DNA from: Bog-473 sp963755375 | GTDB taxonomy: Bacteria; Actinomycetota; Acidimicrobiia; Acidimicrobiales; RAAP-2 | Direction: 5' to 3' | DNA: 64,000 bases | Assembly (NCBI GenBank): GCA_963755375.1 | Contig: CAVWKG010000016.1 | Location: 372,001 to 436,000 of the forward strand | Shown: positions 1 to 9,453 of the stretch, in pieces | How positions within the stretch are numbered: position 1 is the first letter of the stretch | Layout of the letters: every line of letters begins with the position of its first letter | Translations under genes and position numbers: made by a program | Notes under the pieces: model-generated | What the model was told of the DNA's origin: nothing | The model's database searches: none | The model's input: only the letters and a program-made list of their open reading frames with translations

Positions 1-941
1 TGTTCGGTCGACGGCGGGACCGGCAGAAGCTTCCCACGATGGTGCTCCATCCCAGCGTTCATGCGGCGGGAGAGCTGCAATGGATGTGGAACGAGCGCGA
101 ACTGTCAAGGCGCTGTGAAGGGTGGCTGAGGCCCCGGCTCGTGATGGGCTGGTTTCTGTTCCGGAGTCGTCGCCAGCGGCGGGATATCGGTCGGGCTGCT
201 CTCGTGCTCGCGCTGAGCGACGCGTTTGGTCGCCACCTCGTCGAGGACTATGGCATCGACCCCACCCGAGTTCGGATCGCCCCGAACCCGATCGACCTCG
301 AGAGCTTCCGTCCGCGGCTACAAGTCCTTCCAACGGAGGGACCGTTGAAGATTGCGGTGCTTGGCCGGATCTCGGTTCGCAAAGGGATTGAATTGGTCGT
401 CGAACTTTCGAGCAGAATGCGCGATCTCGCAGAGCTGGTTCACTTCGAGATCGTGGGCGACCCGTCGCTTTGGTCCGACTACAGGCGGCTCCTCGATGAC
501 GTTGATCCGACGATGGCGAGCATCCATGGCCATGTTCCGTACGACGAGCTGAAGGAATGGATCCCGACATGCGACCTGTTGCTCCAGCCGGCCAAGTACG
601 AGCCATTCGGCCTGACTGTGGGCGAGGCCCTTGCATGTGGGGTTCCTGTTGTCGTGACGAGCGAAGTCGGTGCAGGCGAACAGCTCTCGGAGGCGTGCTC
701 AATCACAATACCTCCGTGTGACGTCGAAGCTCTCGAGAAAGCCGTCCGCGAGATGGTCGCTCGCCTCACTTCGCCGGCCAGAGGGCCGATGCGAGCCGCA
801 GCGCGATCCGAAGCAGAACGTCTCTGGTCGGCTGCATCGACAACGCTCCCGGTCATCGAGGCGCTGTTCCGTGTTGCGGCTCTTCGCACGGATGGCCCTG
901 CTGGTCCGCCGTCGAATGAACCGCTCATGCCGGAGGCTTAA
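1..941 (+). CDS. GT4 glycosyltransferase, 5' end cut by window edge
   Basis: The frame is already open at the window's first bases, so the gene probably starts outside; about 300 residues are visible from the ATG at 39. The C-terminal Rossmann domain of a GT-B fold enzyme is clear: a nucleotide-sugar region 'LGRISVRKGIELVVEL' and the family E-x7-E motif in 'KYEPFGLTVGEALACGVPVVV'. Family knowledge says such retaining enzymes transfer a sugar from an NDP-sugar to a growing glycan at the cytoplasmic face. Donor and acceptor cannot be read from sequence. It heads a run of polysaccharide genes. Confidence 0.85.
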   Translation, partial: FGRRRDRQKLPTMVLHPSVHAAGELQWMWNERELSRRCEGWLRPRLVMGWFLFRSRRQRRDIGRAALVLALSDAFGRHLVEDYGIDPTRVRIAPNPIDLESFRPRLQVLPTEGPLKIAVLGRISVRKGIELVVELSSRMRDLAELVHFEIVGDPSLWSDYRRLLDDVDPTMASIHGHVPYDELKEWIPTCDLLLQPAKYEPFGLTVGEALACGVPVVVTSEVGAGEQLSEACSITIPPCDVEALEKAVREMVARLTSPARGPMRAAARSEAERLWSAASTTLPVIEALFRVAALRTDGPAGPPSNEPLMPEA

Positions 942-1024
942 CCGGGCATGAGTGAATGTACGGCAACGCCGCTGACGTGTGACAGTATTTTCATGTGCTC
1001 ACAATGTCGCATTTCGGATAGCGG

Positions 1025-2038
1025 GTGAAGCATCAGCAAACATCCGAACCTAATGATCCCAAAGAAGAAGACCCATCTGTTGGCCGCCGTGGAGTACAAT
1101 TCGAGCGAGGAGCAAAATCATTGACTTCCACAAATCGCACGGCATTGGAAGTCACCGTGGTCGTACCAACGTATCGTCGACCTGATCAACTGGTGAAATG
1201 CCTCGCCGGACTACAGGCTCAGACCTATAGATCATCGACAGTAATCGTGGTGAAAAGAGATGGCGACGAACTCACCGAGAGCTGTTTAGCCGGCTCCCTA
1301 CCGCTCGATCCACAGGTGGTATCCGTCGAAGAAGGCGGCCAGATGGCGGCGATGGCCGCTGGGCTCGCGGCCAGTCGGACTCCGCTGGTTGCGTTCACTG
1401 ACGACGATGCGATTCCGAGAACCGACTGGATCGAGCGCCTGATCAAGCCATTCTCGAACTCCGAAATTGGCGCTGTTGGCGGACGAGATGTTGTTGTGTC
1501 CAACGACCTCCATAGTACGGAATGCCTAACGGAGACAGTGGGGTTGGTAACACCTTGGGGGCGCCTAATTGGTAACCACCACATCGGGGTTGGTCCCGCT
1601 CGGTACGTGGATGTCCTGAAGGGGGTCAACTGCATGTACCGACGCACCGCCATTGCTATACCAAGCAACCTTCGCGGCTCCGGCGCCCAGGTGCATAACG
1701 AAGTGGCCATCGGGTTGCGAGCCAAATCCAACGGGTGGAAATTGCTCTATGACCCTCAGATTATCGTTGACCATTATCCTGGAGAGAGATTTGACGTCGA
1801 CGCCCGGTCAAAACGCGCCAAAGTCGCAACTTTCGACGTCGCCTATAACCTGACGTTGTCCATCGGATCTCAGGGGCTCGTGCCGGCGGTACGAAGAGTG
1901 ATTTATGGTCTTCTAATCGGAGACCGCTCTCTGCCGGGTTTTGGGAGAACAGTGATTGCACTCCTTACCGGCAGCGAGAAACGCGTATTCATCGAACACC
2001 TTGGACCCGCATTGCGAGGTAATTCCATGCGGGCTTAG
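1025..2038 (+). CDS. GT2 family glycosyltransferase
   Basis: This is a GT-A fold inverting glycosyltransferase. The domain begins near residue 42 with 'VTVVVPTYRRPDQL', and the metal-binding acidic motif is 'FTDDDAIP' near residue 122. The first ~40 residues lack family similarity. An in-frame TTG at 1121, preceded by a GCGAGGAG ribosome-site-like stretch, may be the real start instead of the GTG at 1025. It probably adds a sugar to a lipid-linked surface glycan. Downstream lies a remnant of an ABC transporter gene on the other strand. Confidence 0.85.
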   Translation: MKHQQTSEPNDPKEEDPSVGRRGVQFERGAKSLTSTNRTALEVTVVVPTYRRPDQLVKCLAGLQAQTYRSSTVIVVKRDGDELTESCLAGSLPLDPQVVSVEEGGQMAAMAAGLAASRTPLVAFTDDDAIPRTDWIERLIKPFSNSEIGAVGGRDVVVSNDLHSTECLTETVGLVTPWGRLIGNHHIGVGPARYVDVLKGVNCMYRRTAIAIPSNLRGSGAQVHNEVAIGLRAKSNGWKLLYDPQIIVDHYPGERFDVDARSKRAKVATFDVAYNLTLSIGSQGLVPAVRRVIYGLLIGDRSLPGFGRTVIALLTGSEKRVFIEHLGPALRGNSMRA

Positions 2039-2071
2039 AGCTTGCGTGCGGCCGAGGTGTCACTTTCTACT

Positions 2072-2272
2072 GAGGAGTGCTGGCTGTGACAATCCTCACA
2101 CACGAGAGCAGCTTGCAATCCATGTAAGGCCACGATTTCGCGACCGGACGCCGGACGGACGCGAGTGCCGCACGTACGCTTGCTCGTTTTTTGTTTGCAT
2201 CCAGTGACGGTTCTGGCGCCCAACTACTCTTAGATGTGACAGTTGAGCGTTCGATATCTTGCGTTCATTGCA
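2072..2272 (-). pseudogene. 5' remnant of a second copy of the ABC transporter gene
   Basis: Read on the minus strand, this stretch encodes 'SHLRVVGR' and, further on, 'WIASCS'. These match the N-terminus of the intact ABC transporter at 11349-13163 ('MSHLRVVGR' ... 'LLWIASCS'). At DNA level, blocks at both ends (for example GAGGAGTGCTG at 2072 and at 12978, and CGATATCTTGCGT near 2252 and 13190) are nearly identical, while the middle is diverged and frameshifted. The copy is in the same orientation as the intact gene and stops after about 200 bp, so it is a duplication or recombination scar. Confidence 0.8.
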
Positions 2273-3521
2273 CAGCGGCGCGGTTAAGACCTGAGGGGAG
2301 CGATTCAACCCTTGACCGTCGGGTCATGGGGCACAGATTCACCTTCCACACCCGGACCGTGTAATGCGACATGAGTCGCTCGCTCAGCTCGTCCGACGTC
2401 TTCGCCATGAAGTGAGGATCCGGTCGGCCTCGCCCCCGATGCTGAGTTGGCGCCGCGTCCACGTTGCACATGCCAGCGGACGGCCCGTGACGATTCTCGG
2501 CGAGGCCGGTGGGGCTTCCGCGAAGCGATGTCCGCATAATCAGCGACGCGGTGTCCTTTAACGCTGGCTTGTATCCAAGACCTAAAAATCCTTTCGGCAG
2601 ATAGGAGCCCGCCCACGCCGCGGATGCGACAGCCCCTGCCCGCTTGGTCAAGCGCCCTGCTCCGTGAATCGCAACCCGAGACTGATGGCGTCGTGCGATC
2701 ACTTCCCATGCGTGAGCAGCATCACGGCAACCGAGTTCTCGCCACCATTCGGCGTAGCTCTCCGCGAGCGCGACCCTCTGTGCGTAGACGCCATTTGAGG
2801 TGTGGAGAGACCGGTTTACGTTGTACCGTACATAGTGTCCTAGGTCTTCGCTCGTGACGCTGGCCTCGTGGAGACGATGCCGGGCCAGGACCTCGGGCAA
2901 CTCGATCATCTGGCCGAGACCGAGAGCGACGAACTGGATCCATTCGTCCTGAAGCATCGGTCCGGTGGCGAACTGAGATTGAGGGCGCGGCTTTTGCGCG
3001 ATCGATAGCAGCGAAGCATCGAACACCATTGCGAAGCCTTGTCTCATAGGTAGACCAAACCCGCGGTAGCGGCGGGTCCGCGTGGTGTACGTGCGGGGGT
3101 AACGGGTGATCTGTGAAGGCCGTAGGCGCCGACGCAGTCGCTCATCGACAAGGTGACTGGAATGAGTAACCAGGGTCGGTGTGCCCTGGGCGTCAAGAAC
3201 CTCAAGACAGCGGCGCAGCTTGGTCGGGAACCACACATCGTCCTGGTCGGCGAAGGCCAGGTAGGTCGTGGTTGCTCTTGCGGCGGTCTGAAGAAAGTTC
3301 TCACCCACTCCAAGCCGTTGGGCGTTGCGCTCAATGGACACCGGGAACGGGGCCGTTGAGCGGAACTCCTGAAGGATCTCATGGGTTGCATCGGTCGATC
3401 CGTCATCCCCAACGAGAAGCTCGGCCGGGAGAAGATCCTGCTCGCGGATACTGGCGAGCTGGTCTCGAAGGTATCGATCCCCGTTGTAGGTCGCCATCAC
3501 GACCGAGACGCTTCCGCGCAT
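2265..3521 (-). CDS. GT2 glycosyltransferase, rhamnosyltransferase-like
   Basis: I start the gene at 'MRGSVSVVMATYNG', because the 30 upstream codons in frame look non-coding. The motifs are typical of rhamnosyltransferase-like GT2 enzymes: 'VGDDGSTDAT', then 'ADQDDVW' (nucleotide-sugar/metal binding), then 'LQDEWIQFVA' near the catalytic base. It probably adds a deoxysugar or hexose to the polysaccharide. The last ~75 residues after 'SLIMRTS' look unlike the family and run into the ABC-transporter scar, so the true C-terminus may have been replaced by recombination. Confidence 0.8.
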   Translation of the reverse strand: MRGSVSVVMATYNGDRYLRDQLASIREQDLLPAELLVGDDGSTDATHEILQEFRSTAPFPVSIERNAQRLGVGENFLQTAARATTTYLAFADQDDVWFPTKLRRCLEVLDAQGTPTLVTHSSHLVDERLRRRLRPSQITRYPRTYTTRTRRYRGFGLPMRQGFAMVFDASLLSIAQKPRPQSQFATGPMLQDEWIQFVALGLGQMIELPEVLARHRLHEASVTSEDLGHYVRYNVNRSLHTSNGVYAQRVALAESYAEWWRELGCRDAAHAWEVIARRHQSRVAIHGAGRLTKRAGAVASAAWAGSYLPKGFLGLGYKPALKDTASLIMRTSLRGSPTGLAENRHGPSAGMCNVDAAPTQHRGRGRPDPHFMAKTSDELSERLMSHYTVRVWKVNLCPMTRRSRVESLPSGLNRAAVQ

Positions 3522-3881
3522 TCCCACAGGACGATTATACGAGAATGGCGTGGACCTGGCCTCAAACATATGAGCTGCGTTCTTCAGCGCACCTCTGGCA
3601 TATTGCACCATTTTCCTTTAGACGAGTTCGCTCCAAATCACGCGAGTCTGCAAGCAGGGGTGTGATTCCGGCTCAGGTGCTTGTCCCTGACTGGCGCGAG
3701 GACCACACCTACCGTCCCCACTCGGACCAACTTCAGCTCACGTAACGGCTGGGCCGATCATCGGTGTCCGCTCAGACAACATGAGAGATTGATGAAACTC
3801 CATGAACCCCTGGTTGGCAATCGGATTCTCGGATCCTCCAGAATCGTCCTACCCAAGATCGGAGTGCGTTGACCACACCTT

Positions 3882-4574
3882 TCAGCCCTTGACTGCTATG
3901 AGACGTGCTCGGTAGACGCGGCCAGCGATCCGCTGACGAATGGGTGTCGGACTTCGATAGGTGATTCTCCATCCGGCTGCAGCGAGAAGCCGGGGTAGAT
4001 GGTCCTCTCGGAACGAGTGCGGGTGGCAGATGACATTGAAATCATGCGGGTGTAGCCGGCGAGTGACTTGGCGCCACTTGACTAACCCCAGAGTAGAAAA
4101 GACGTTCACCCCGAATAGCAAGGTGCCGCCCGGCTTGGCCAAGCGAGCAGATTCTACAAGGATGGCTTCGGGGTCCTGGGTGTGGTCGATGACGTTGTCG
4201 CAAACGACGAGGTCGAAGACTCCGGGATCAAGAGGGATTGGCTTGGTGGCATCGGCCTGAAGATACTCGGTGCGTTCTTGGAGACTCCGGGCGAAGTTGT
4301 CCACTACTGCATCGCCAGTCGAAACGATGAGACGTGGAAGTGGATCAACTCCGACCGCCTTATCGGCGTCGCTGATAGCGCTCCAGCCGATGCCCAAAGG
4401 ACCAACTCCGAGCTCGACCACTGCACCGACAGTCCCAATGGAGCCGCAGTTGGTTCCAAACTCCACTAGGCGTGTCACCTCTTCAATCTCCGACAGGACA
4501 GCGGCGACACTCGTGACCGTGCCCTTCCAATAGCTGAGTTCTTGTGTCTGGGCGCTTTCCCAATCGACTGGCAT
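3882..4574 (-). CDS. class I SAM-dependent methyltransferase
   Basis: About 230 residues. The SAM-binding glycine motif is 'VVELGVGPLGIGW', motif II has the acidic 'GVDPLPRL', and 'FDLVVCDNVIDHTQDPEAIL' followed by 'LAKPGGTLLFGVN' is the Methyltransf_11 pattern. I chose the internal ATG at 4574 ('MPVDWES'); a start at 4598 would add eight residues. Its position among glycosyltransferases suggests methylation of a sugar or of the glycan end, but the substrate cannot be read from sequence. Confidence 0.8.
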   Translation of the reverse strand: MPVDWESAQTQELSYWKGTVTSVAAVLSEIEEVTRLVEFGTNCGSIGTVGAVVELGVGPLGIGWSAISDADKAVGVDPLPRLIVSTGDAVVDNFARSLQERTEYLQADATKPIPLDPGVFDLVVCDNVIDHTQDPEAILVESARLAKPGGTLLFGVNVFSTLGLVKWRQVTRRLHPHDFNVICHPHSFREDHLPRLLAAAGWRITYRSPTPIRQRIAGRVYRARLIAVKG

Positions 4575-4598
4575 GCGTCTGAGAATAGCGCCACACAC

Positions 4599-5160
4599 GA
4601 GTCACGCGTTCGCTCGTTTTTCCGTGGGGAATGGTGATTCCGTCCCAGTTAAGATTGTCTATTGCGTCATCGAAAGTCCTTTCACGGGCCAGATCGGGCC
4701 GCCCAATGGTGAGTGGCGGGACTTCGCTCGATGAGATTGCTGTCGAAGGTTTCCATCCGTGGAACGCGCTCAGTAATGGCCCTCGCAACGATCGGTGCGC
4801 GAGACGAAGATGGCTCGCATCGCAGTCGATCTTTCGGTCAGGATGCCGAAAGAAGCGCGAGAATCCTCAGGCAGTCTTTCTGACGCTGCCGTTGTCCCGC
4901 AGCGGTGTCGACGCTGGGCCAATTTGTCAAGGGCACCTCGTTGTCGATTGGAGCTACCTCCGCTTCGGAACGGACCTCACACCGGACCCTGGGTCAACCG
5001 GGGATTCGATGATCGCAGGCGGGGGACTTCCCGATCCGCGACATGTTGGCGTTTCTGCGCGCCCCCGGCCGGGGCACCGCACTTAGGAAGGGTCCATCAC
5101 GCCGACGGCTTGTGTGAGGATGTGTCGCGGTCAATCCCGAGAGGACCTGGGGCCCGCACC
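4599..5160. other. no recognisable gene (560 bp)
   Basis: No convincing gene is visible. On the minus strand one frame is open from about 4866 to 4483 and reads protein-like in part ('PPLTIGRPDLARERTFDDAID'), but there is no start signal and it runs into the methyltransferase. It may be the eroded remnant of a gene I cannot name. Confidence 0.3.
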
Positions 5161-6291
5161 TCAGTTCTGAGATTCGTCGATGTGTTCACGCGCGATCACG
5201 TCCAAAAGGAACCGGCTAACCCTCGTCCCATCTGCCCGCTGATGTGAGTCGGGCGGTTGGTCGATTATCGCTCGTCTTTTCTGGTCAATCTCATCGCTCG
5301 TCACTCCCTCAATCATCGTCACGAGGCTATTGAGATAGGTTGGGTCCCAGGGCGCGTCCCCACTTATGCGCCAGATCCAACCGGTGTCAAGGTCGTAGGA
5401 CGCCGCAGTTTGACCAGTGACGACTGGAAGTCCCGCAGCAACGTACTCAGCTAACTTCGTCGCATAGCGAAAGCCACCCACCTGATCGACGCTCTGCGGC
5501 AAGGAACCTATGTCCATGGCCGCCAAATAGGCGGGTACCTCTTCGCGAGGAACTGGCCCGATCAGACGGACCCGTTCACCCAGTTCCGCCCCTGCTTCGC
5601 TTTCCAAGACCCGGCGCCCACTTCCGCTGCCTATGACGAGCGCGATGACATCCCGACGGGCGGACCGACGAACGGCATTAACGATCTCAAGGCCATAACA
5701 GTATGAATACCGCTTGTTCCACATGAGAGTGCCTACTATGCCGATCACGAGCGCCTCAGCAGGGATGTTCAGTTGGGCGCGAACTCTTACGCGATCTTGT
5801 TGGCGCTCCTCAAGTGGCCGCTGAGGAATCCATCCAGGAGCCGTCATCGCTCGAGGCGCTCCCAAGGACATAGCTCGTCCTGTCAGGTACGGCGTCCAAC
5901 CAATCACTCCGGCGGCAAGACGGCATAGAACGTGCTCGTAGATCGAGCCTGGGAGAGCGAGAGCTCTCCATCTGCTGGCAAGATATGGACCGATCGCATC
6001 GCCGGTGCTGAATACATACGGAATGCCGAAAAGCAACCGCATCACAATCAGAGGCATTCCACCGCCGATACCCGTTCCCTCCATCAGCACCAGGTCCGGA
6101 GAAACTCGGCGAACCTCACGGATCACGCTCCACGGCGTCAGCAGCAATCGCTGACCGAATGAGCCTCTGGTTACATCGACGAAGACGACGTCCAAGTCGC
6201 CGACCAAAGCTCTGAGCCTAGAGCCGTCTCCGCTCGAAAGTCCTTGGGTTGCCAACGCGCATATTTTCGGTGAACTCTGCCCGGCCGTCAT
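5161..6291 (-). CDS. GT4-type glycosyltransferase
   Basis: An intact 376-residue GT-B glycosyltransferase. The N-terminal acceptor domain includes 'PDLVLMEGTGIGGGMPL'. The C-terminal donor domain includes 'IGIVGTLMWNKRY' and 'GPVPREEVPAYLAAMDI', and the terminal helix region has 'ATKLAEYVAAGLPVV'. The usual E-x7-E is poorly kept: an E sits in 'KLAEYVAAG' but its partner is not obvious. It is transcribed in the same direction as the neighbouring GT4 at 6620-7807. Confidence 0.8.
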   Translation of the reverse strand: MTAGQSSPKICALATQGLSSGDGSRLRALVGDLDVVFVDVTRGSFGQRLLLTPWSVIREVRRVSPDLVLMEGTGIGGGMPLIVMRLLFGIPYVFSTGDAIGPYLASRWRALALPGSIYEHVLCRLAAGVIGWTPYLTGRAMSLGAPRAMTAPGWIPQRPLEERQQDRVRVRAQLNIPAEALVIGIVGTLMWNKRYSYCYGLEIVNAVRRSARRDVIALVIGSGSGRRVLESEAGAELGERVRLIGPVPREEVPAYLAAMDIGSLPQSVDQVGGFRYATKLAEYVAAGLPVVTGQTAASYDLDTGWIWRISGDAPWDPTYLNSLVTMIEGVTSDEIDQKRRAIIDQPPDSHQRADGTRVSRFLLDVIAREHIDESQN

Positions 6292-6619
6292 GGAAACACC
6301 TCAGCTGCGACTCTTCACGCTCTATATCACCAGGTTAGGTCGGTTACGTCCGGCGGGCATTCTGCACCAGGCCCAACGGTCCGATGCCCGGAGTCTTTTT
6401 GGTCGGGTTCCTCGCAGAGCAAGGCGTTCTGGGCGGCGAACCGGCCAATTCGGGCCACGCTCGTCGAGCGGCTCGGTGAGGGCCATCCGGAGCTGGCCGA
6501 GGACTCGAACATCGGGTAGCCCAACGAAGAGCGCGACATGCGCGTCGGGTCTGACTCCACAGAGAGGCTGTCCAGACGCGAAGGTGTAGGAACCTCCCGA
6601 TTCTGGGAGAAAAGACGAT
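6292..6619. other. spacer between two glycosyltransferase genes
   Basis: No assignable gene. A minus-strand frame continuing to 6322 is open and reads 'VALFVGLPDVRVLGQLRMAL' in the middle, which looks partly protein-like, but it has no start of its own and no family I recognise. It may be a decayed gene fragment. Confidence 0.25.
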
Positions 6620-7807
6620 TCAGAAAGGGCGACTTGGTGCGGCAAGTTCCTCGAGCTGCTGGCCGAGGCGGTCGGCAACCTGGTCCCACCCCCCACGGCT
6701 TTGCACTCTTTTGCGTCCTTCGGCACCAAGGGAGCGGCGAAGGTCTGCGCTCGCGGCGAGTGCCGCTAGGGCGCGAGCGAGGTCACTCCCATCGCGTTCG
6801 ATTATCATTCCGGCTTCGTCATCTCCCAGCAGTTCGACGACGCCATTCACCGCGGTGGCGACCACGGGAAGAGAGCATGCTGCCGCCTCTAACGCCACCA
6901 ACGGGTAAGCCTCGTACCGGCTCGGCAAGACGAATATGTCAGAGGCTTTATAGAAACTAGACGGGTCCGCTTGCCACCCAAAGAATTTTACGCGTGTCGG
7001 AATCCCGGCCATGGCTGCTCGATCGGTGAACCTGGACTGGTCTCCCGAACCAACCACCCAGAGCTCAAGATCGTCATATTCTTTTGAGGCTAGGGCGACG
7101 CCATCTATCGCGATATCAAGACCTTTGTGGTCCCAGTCGGCTCCAACGAATAAGGCAACAACGGTATTATCTGGTATGCCCTGTTCAGTGCGAATCCGCG
7201 CCCGGACTACGTTGTCTGGCTGATATCGATCGGTGTCTACGGCATTTGGGATCACCGCTATTGATATACCCGGATAATGCTTCCTCAGTTCGTCCGCGAC
7301 GCCGTTGGACACCGCGTGAAACTTTCGCAACCGTGTGGGGCGGTAGCACCACCGCTCAGCAGCTAAGGCGAGGAAACGGTTCGCTGTGGTGTTCAAGCGG
7401 CGAGGCAGCGGTGCGCTACCCGGGGCCAGGCTGCCCATAGCCTCGACCAAGCCAGCGTGGCACAGATGTACGGAGGAAATGTCGGCGCGATTAGGGACAG
7501 TTGCTCCAGCGACGTGGACTAGTCCTCGTAACGATCTCAGTCGCCACCCAGCCAAGACAGATCTCAGTCGCCACCCACCCAAGACAAAGAAGCAAGCGTA
7601 CCTGAGCGGTGCTGGACGCCGAGGCAGCGGTATCCGATGCCATTCCACGAGCTCGCGGAGCTCGGGAGGCAGCGTGGCTGATACCACGGTGATGTGCCAT
7701 TTGTCCCTGAGCCTCTTGATCACCTCTGCGTGGACTCGATCCATCCCTCCACGGCCATGGAGATCCTGGGCAACAAAGACGAGTCGGCGCGTCGGTTGTT
7801 CGATCAT
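6620..7807 (-). CDS. GT4 family glycosyltransferase
   Basis: A 395-residue GT-B enzyme. The N-terminus has the glycine-rich 'DLHGRGGMDRVHAEV'. The donor domain shows 'AVIPNAVDTDRYQP', 'FVGADWDHKGLDIAI' and the E-x7-E motif in 'SRYEAYPLVALEAAACSLPVV'. This architecture resembles PimA/WaaG-like retaining glycosyltransferases. Residues around 87-104 contain a perfect in-frame tandem duplication of nine codons (see the repeat entry), which has not broken the frame. Upstream on the same strand lies a decayed methyltransferase. Confidence 0.87.
   Translation of the reverse strand: MIEQPTRRLVFVAQDLHGRGGMDRVHAEVIKRLRDKWHITVVSATLPPELRELVEWHRIPLPRRPAPLRYACFFVLGGWRLRSVLAGWRLRSLRGLVHVAGATVPNRADISSVHLCHAGLVEAMGSLAPGSAPLPRRLNTTANRFLALAAERWCYRPTRLRKFHAVSNGVADELRKHYPGISIAVIPNAVDTDRYQPDNVVRARIRTEQGIPDNTVVALFVGADWDHKGLDIAIDGVALASKEYDDLELWVVGSGDQSRFTDRAAMAGIPTRVKFFGWQADPSSFYKASDIFVLPSRYEAYPLVALEAAACSLPVVATAVNGVVELLGDDEAGMIIERDGSDLARALAALAASADLRRSLGAEGRKRVQSRGGWDQVADRLGQQLEELAAPSRPF
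7533..7586. repeat. 27-bp in-frame tandem duplication inside a GT4 gene
   Basis: Two adjacent 27-bp copies, 7533-7559 and 7560-7586, differ at one position in what I can read. On the coding strand they give 'VLGGWRLRS' and 'VLAGWRLRS' in tandem. Because the unit is nine codons, the reading frame is kept. A recent slippage or unequal-crossover event is the simple explanation. Confidence 0.85.
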
Positions 7808-7837
7808 ATGAGCATTGCCCGGTGGGACAGGTTGATT

Positions 7838-8330
7838 CTATGCCGATCTGTCAGGCAGAGTGCTCTCCGGGCACGCCCTTTCCACGATACGGCTGTCGCT
7901 CACACGAACCTCGCTGTCGATCTCAAGAACCTTGAGCCTCGACGAGCGGAAGGCACGATGTTCCATCTCGACAAACCCCACGTCCTCCAACTGCCGCGCC
8001 AACGTCTCGTAGTCGTAGGAGAAGCGATGTTGGCTTCCTTGTCGAAAGTGAGCACTGACGACTTCCATGGTGCTCCGTACGAAGAGCCCGTGGACTCATA
8101 GGGGAGCGGACTGAAGTCTCGCCATCTGCTCCGAGCCATCGGAACAATAGGCCTTCGGAGAGACTTCTCACCGTCGGAAACGATGACGCGGGATGACGCC
8201 CTGAGGACGCAGGACGCTGCGGGGCCTCGTCGTAATAATCGAGATGTTCGACGAATGCTCCGTAAAGATCCCACGTCCGGATCGACTACAACACTTGTCG
8301 GTCCCACTCATCACTTGGGTACTCGGCCCT
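7838..8330 (-). pseudogene. decayed SAM methyltransferase fragment
   Basis: Pieces of a class I methyltransferase are spread over different minus-strand frames. Near 8275-8225: 'WDLYGAFVEHLDYYDEAP'. Near 8200: 'VLRPQGVI' followed in another frame by 'RVIVSDGEK'. From 8068 down to 7838: 'HRFSYDYETLARQLEDVGF', the C-terminal helix pattern of this family. At least two frameshifts separate the pieces, and the N-terminal SAM-binding part is not visible. It is non-functional as it stands. Confidence 0.7.
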
Positions 8331-8458
8331 GGTCGAGTTTCGCCGATCGGTGGCCGTTCAACGAAGCCGGACTCTCAGAGAAGGTTGATCAACGGGTCCG
8401 GTCAGCAGCGCCACAACAGCGCCGACTGGTTCCGCCGGCGGCTGGCGAGCGCCGTCGC

Positions 8459-9453
8459 TCAGGCCTGCGGGCTCGCAGACGCCTGGGCGATCAGCTCCTC
8501 GAGCGCCTGCAGCTGGTCGGCCGCGATGTCGGTCTTGGCGGCCTCGACCGTCGAGCGGAGATGCCCGGCGTCGTTGGTCCGGAAGAGCACGACGCCGCCG
8601 CGGTTGCGGGCCATGGCACGGCGCAGGAGCAGCGCGGCGAGCACGCTCGCGTCGGTCGCCTCGCCGTCGAGACGGCCCGACCACTCCCGGAGCGCCGATT
8701 CGCTCGCTCCGGCAAGGTGAGCCCGCAACGCCCTCAGGTTCCGGTCGAGGACCCCGTGGGTGATCGTGCTCGTACCACGGCGTCGAGCGACCCGATCACC
8801 TCTGCGCCGAACATGTCGCCGTCGTCGTGGAACTGCACGAGGGGGACGGCAAGGGACTCGTGCCCGAGGATCTCCAGGGTGCCGGCGACGCTCGTCGCCG
8901 GGCCGGCGCACCCGATCGCTCCGGAGCCGACGAGGTCCGACAGGACCTCTTGGACCGACCCCGAGGCCCACTCTTCTGGGGTGCACTCGTGGAGGAGGAA
9001 CGCCTCGAGGCGATCGCGCCGCAGGGCGCGAAGGCTCGTCTCTAGGCTCTGCCGAATCTGCTCGGGGCCGAACTGCCCCCCCCGCACACGGGCAGTCGCT
9101 CGCGACCGCACTGCCCCGTAGTAAGGGCCCGGGACCTTGCGCAGCACCGCGCGGGCGAGCGCCTTCGTGCGGCGGCCCGGCAGGCCGTAGGTGGCGGCAG
9201 GAGCGATCCCGCACTTCGAGGTGACCGTGCAGGGCTCGTTTGTCGTGGTGAGGAAGTCGCCAAGGATCGCCTCCGCGTCGCCGGACCCGTACGAGCGCGC
9301 GACGTCGAAGTGCCGGATCCCGAGTTCGACTGCCGCCGAGAGCAGCCCCATGGACTCGCTCCTCGTGTTCGAGCCGACGATCCCGCTGCAGCCGAAGCCG
9401 AGAGCGGTGGTCGTGGTGCCGGGTCTCCCGAGTCCGGCCGAGGGGATCATCAC
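8459..9453 (-). pseudogene. aldo/keto reductase, interrupted by one frameshift
   Basis: The first segment (9453 to about 8765) shows the AKR barrel: 'LGFGCSGIVGS', 'AVELGIRHFDVARSYGSG' with the catalytic Asp/Tyr region, 'VTSKCGI' with the catalytic Lys, and 'EAFLLHECTPEEW'. The rest ('THGVLDRNLRALRAHLAG' onward to 8459) lies in another frame; the switch falls near 8762-8768. The start ATG overlaps the stop of the GMC oxidoreductase gene, so the two were translationally coupled. The natural substrate is probably a sugar or sugar derivative. The frameshift may be real or an assembly error. Confidence 0.8.
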
